In this document: positions 61,825 to 64,000 of the stretch, piece after piece
Layout of the letters: each line of letters opens with the position of its first letter
Numbering within the stretch: position 1 is the stretch's first letter
Assembly (NCBI RefSeq): GCF_001294645.1
Contig: NZ_CP011868.1
Location: 496,001-560,000, forward strand
Reading direction: 5' to 3'
Origin: Pseudonocardia sp. HH130629-09
GTDB lineage: Bacteria; Actinomycetota; Actinomycetes; Mycobacteriales; Pseudonocardiaceae
DNA length: 64,000 bases
Notes under the pieces: model-generated
The model's database searches: none
What the model was told of the DNA's origin: nothing
The model's input: the letters and a program-made list of their open reading frames with translations, nothing else
Program-made: the position numbers and the translations under genes

Positions 61825-63201
61825 TCAGTGATCCTTGATCTCGGTGCGGACGAGCTCGCGGGGCGAGTCGACCCGGACGACGTGCTGCAGGACGAACGAG
61901 TACAGCGGACCTCGCTCCATCTCGGCGGGGGAGGACATGAACGACCAGCTCGGCACCGAGTCCGTCCCGGGCAGGGCGTGATGGAGCAGAAAGGGGTTGG
62001 CGAACTTGGCGATCGTGGTTGCGGTGTCCTGGTCGGCTGCCGTGGCACAGAAGACGACACCGACTTCTCGGGGTGGACCCGGGTCCGGGTCGGCGTCACC
62101 GAGGACGGCGTTCGCACCGTAGGGGCGCACGTCGATGTCGTAGTGCCCCGGCTCGACACCGAGTGTGTCGGGAATGCGGTCGTTCAGATAAGTCATCAGC
62201 GACTTCAGCCAGTCGTCCAGCCGAGCGAGAACGGCGGGTTCACGGATGCCGACGATGCTCACCGTCTGCGCTCCGGCGGCTGCCGAGCCCTCCAGCTTCA
62301 CGGTGTAGTCCTCGGCGAACTCGAACTCCGAACCGCGGACCAGTACCCGACGATCGTCCAACGCGGTGTACGTGGCGTTCGTGGTGACCAGTGTTCCGGC
62401 GGGCTCCCGCAGCCGGTACGGGTCGACGTTCTCGTAGAGCATGTGCGCCGACACCGTGTACGGGGTGGCCCGGTCATCCTCTGCGGTCGGTTCGACGACG
62501 AAGCCGTCGTCACCGATGTGGACGAGGACCCCACCGAGCACGGATCCGGTGGTGCACAGGTTCCCGCACTCGGCGATCTTGCTCGCGTGCCATGTCGGGC
62601 CGAACGGTTTGCCCCGAAGAAGGGGCAGTGCGGCGATGAGCGCACAGTCGGTCGCGCGGCCGGCCAGGATGATGTTCGCATCGGCCTGCAACGCCTCCGC
62701 GATCGGCTCGTGCCCCATCAAGCCGACCACGTGGGCGCAGCTGTCCAGGACGTCCGGCGTCAGCGGGGCCGCCGGTTCGAGCGGTACGACATCGCCGGCG
62801 GCCAGTCTGGCGTGCAGATGGGCCGGCCGGATCTCACTGTAGATCTTCGCGACCCGCCGTCCCCGAATCCCGTCCTCGGCGATGATCTCGGCCACCACGG
62901 ATGCGACCCAGTCGACGCCGGCATCGGTACCCGACGTGCCACAGGACCCCACGATCACCGGTATGCCGGCCCGGGCAGCGGGCCCCAGCACCGCGCGCAG
63001 GTCGCGGCGGACGGCGGCGCGGGCGCTCTTCGCCTGCGCCGCGCCGAGGTAGAAGGGGCCGGAGTCGGTCGATCCGCCGTCGATCGCAATGGCGTCGGCA
63101 CCCCGGGCGATCCCGCGCTCGATGGTGCCGGGTGGGAACCCGGCCCCCAGCATTCCGACGGGCACGAGCACTCGTACCGGGTCGGACACGTCGTCGGTCA
63201 T
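61825..63201 (-). CDS. Acyclic terpene utilisation AtuA-like (DUF1446) protein
   Basis: A 458-residue protein: RVLVPVGMLGAGFPPGTIERGIARGADAIAIDGGSTDSGPFYLGAAQ at the start, IPVIVGSCGTSGTDAGVDWV, HVVGLMGHEPIAEALQADANIILAGRATDCALIAALPLLRG, ATPYTVSAHMLYENVDPYRL. These are the family landmarks of AtuA, which takes part in acyclic terpene (citronellol/geraniol) breakdown in Pseudomonas, although most members have other, unknown substrates. The ATG at 63201 is placed by AAGGAGCCAACAAC; an ATG at 63228 is less likely. It is followed by DUF4387 and preceded by a GntR regulator on the same strand, a probable substrate-induced catabolic operon. Confidence 0.9.
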   Translation of the reverse strand: MTDDVSDPVRVLVPVGMLGAGFPPGTIERGIARGADAIAIDGGSTDSGPFYLGAAQAKSARAAVRRDLRAVLGPAARAGIPVIVGSCGTSGTDAGVDWVASVVAEIIAEDGIRGRRVAKIYSEIRPAHLHARLAAGDVVPLEPAAPLTPDVLDSCAHVVGLMGHEPIAEALQADANIILAGRATDCALIAALPLLRGKPFGPTWHASKIAECGNLCTTGSVLGGVLVHIGDDGFVVEPTAEDDRATPYTVSAHMLYENVDPYRLREPAGTLVTTNATYTALDDRRVLVRGSEFEFAEDYTVKLEGSAAAGAQTVSIVGIREPAVLARLDDWLKSLMTYLNDRIPDTLGVEPGHYDIDVRPYGANAVLGDADPDPGPPREVGVVFCATAADQDTATTIAKFANPFLLHHALPGTDSVPSWSFMSSPAEMERGPLYSFVLQHVVRVDSPRELVRTEIKDH

Positions 63202-63261
63202 GTTGTTGGCTCCTTCGAGCGACCCCATCCGCCCTGAGGCCGACGAGTGTCGGGTCGTGGA

Positions 63262-63942
63262 TCAGTCGATGGTGAGTAGGAAGTCCATGACGTGGCTCAG
63301 GTGAGCGCGCATGGCGTCCTCGACCGCGTTGGGATCCCGGCGGCGTAGTGCGTCGAGGACATGCCGGTGGGCGATCACGCGGTGCTGGCGAATCTCGGGG
63401 TCCTGCTGCATTCGGGCCAGGGACCGGGCCCGACGCTCGGCGCCGAACAGCGAGGCGCCGACGATCATCTGGTCCAGCATCGGATTGTCGGCGACCGCAG
63501 TGAGGACCTCGTCGAACCGATGCGCCCTCCGTTGCTGATCCGCAGGGTCTTCGGTGGAGGGATTCTCGATCTCGTCCACGATCGCGGCCAGTTCCTCGAC
63601 CGTCTCGTCGTCGATCCGGTCGGTCGCGAGCCTGGCCTGGGCAGCTCGCAGCACCACCTCCACGTGCATGAGACCGCGTAGGTCGCGGTCGGAATGCTCG
63701 GCGACCGCCAGGCGACGTGGGCCGAGGCGCACGATCAGCCGCTCGTGCTCCAGCTTGCGCAGCGCCTCACGGACCGGAGTGGGCGACACCCCCAGTCTGG
63801 CCGCCAGGCCACGTTCGGTCACCCGCTCTCCGGGCGCGAACACACCGGTTGCGATCCCCTCGCGCAAGACGTTGTAGGCGCGGTCGGCCAGCGACTCGAC
63901 CTGGTCGAGCTTCTGTAGGTCCGCTGGTGTCGGCGTGCTCAT
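63262..63942 (-). CDS. GntR-family regulator (FCD/FadR subfamily)
   Basis: A 226-residue regulator. The winged helix is SLADRAYNVLREGIATGVFAPGERVTERGLAARLGVSPTPVREALRKLEHERLIVRLGPRRLAVAE; the helical FCD ligand domain (LMHVEVVLRAAQARLATDR, RRAHRFDEVLTAVADNPMLDQMIVGASLF, HRHVLDALRRRDPNAVEDAMRAHLSHVMDFL) carries the usual Asp and two His positions for a bound metal and carboxylate. The ATG at 63942 follows GAGGAGACCTC. It stands 60 bp upstream of the AtuA-like gene and probably controls that unit. Confidence 0.92.
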   Translation of the reverse strand: MSTPTPADLQKLDQVESLADRAYNVLREGIATGVFAPGERVTERGLAARLGVSPTPVREALRKLEHERLIVRLGPRRLAVAEHSDRDLRGLMHVEVVLRAAQARLATDRIDDETVEELAAIVDEIENPSTEDPADQQRRAHRFDEVLTAVADNPMLDQMIVGASLFGAERRARSLARMQQDPEIRQHRVIAHRHVLDALRRRDPNAVEDAMRAHLSHVMDFLLTID

Positions 63943-63970
63943 GAGGTCTCCTCGACGTCCTGCGCCACTG

Positions 63971-63990
63971 GTTTTGCTATAGCTTAATCA
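63971..63990 (-). promoter_or_regulatory. AT-rich promoter/operator patch upstream of the GntR gene
   Basis: GTTTTGCTATAGCTTAATCA contains the perfect 8-bp palindrome GCTATAGC (63976-63983) and a TATAGC-like -10 on either strand. It is the most AT-rich patch near the edge of the window and lies about 30-50 bases upstream of the regulator start, a usual place for GntR autoregulation. Confidence 0.45.
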
Positions 63991-64000
63991 GCTCGCTCCG

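Overview
The window is chromosomal DNA of a high-GC, filamentous-type actinobacterium. The gene content points to the Pseudonocardiaceae (a Pseudonocardia-like genome), but that is inference, not a database match. Supporting features are a single-chain Kgd-type 2-oxoglutarate dehydrogenase, two F420-type luciferase-like oxidoreductases, a furA-katG operon, small actinobacterial families (DUF6104, DUF5997), many GTG starts and strong GC bias at third codon positions.

Layout. 1-1790: 3' part of a PAS-GGDEF-EAL signalling protein. 1830-3909: frameshifted acyl-CoA dehydrogenase and an F420-type oxidoreductase. 4063-8290: complete OpuC-type osmoprotectant ABC transporter, with a MOSC protein overlapping its last gene. 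8297-9691: Nramp-related transporter. 9951-13466: compact operon of a small helical protein, an FtsK/SpoIIIE-type ATPase and a coiled-coil protein. 13779-17466: citrate-type transporter, DUF6104, DUF418 and a small membrane protein. 17533-18644: IS481-type insertion sequence with an exact CCTAGC target duplication, abutting the stop of kgd (18646-22599). 22744-28290: a CU044_5270-like protein, F420 oxidoreductase, fatty-acid desaturase, HTH-less LysR-like protein with divergent DUF5997, and an alpha/beta hydrolase. 28296-33294: HTH regulator with a small partner, katG-furA, and two decayed genes around twin perfect palindromes. 33452-39461: ABC-2 type transporter and a large fused ABC exporter. 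39499-42010: GAF regulator divergent from an orphan response regulator. 42279-47229: PhoX-type phosphatase behind a PHO-box-like triple repeat, a secreted lysozyme-like protein, an MHS transporter and a Cys-motif protein. 47654-51447: amino-acid permease, NAD synthase and a small membrane protein. 51461-55346: an MprF/LysX-like aminoacyl-lipid synthase between two decayed or degenerate esterases. 55643-58977: PRC-barrel/DUF2382 stress protein and two hydrolases. 59700-63942: acyl-CoA synthetase, then a DUF4387-AtuA-GntR catabolic unit.

Three things stand out. First, a family of intergenic palindromes (five copies, two of them in A-B pairs) built on GAGATGCAG...CTGCATCTC. Second, the FtsK-type operon, which looks like a stripped-down relative of type VII secretion ATPase loci. 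Third, an unusual number of genes with a net one-base frame error in short homopolymers, which is either genuine decay or a consensus-quality problem. No tRNA, rRNA, CRISPR array or prophage was seen.
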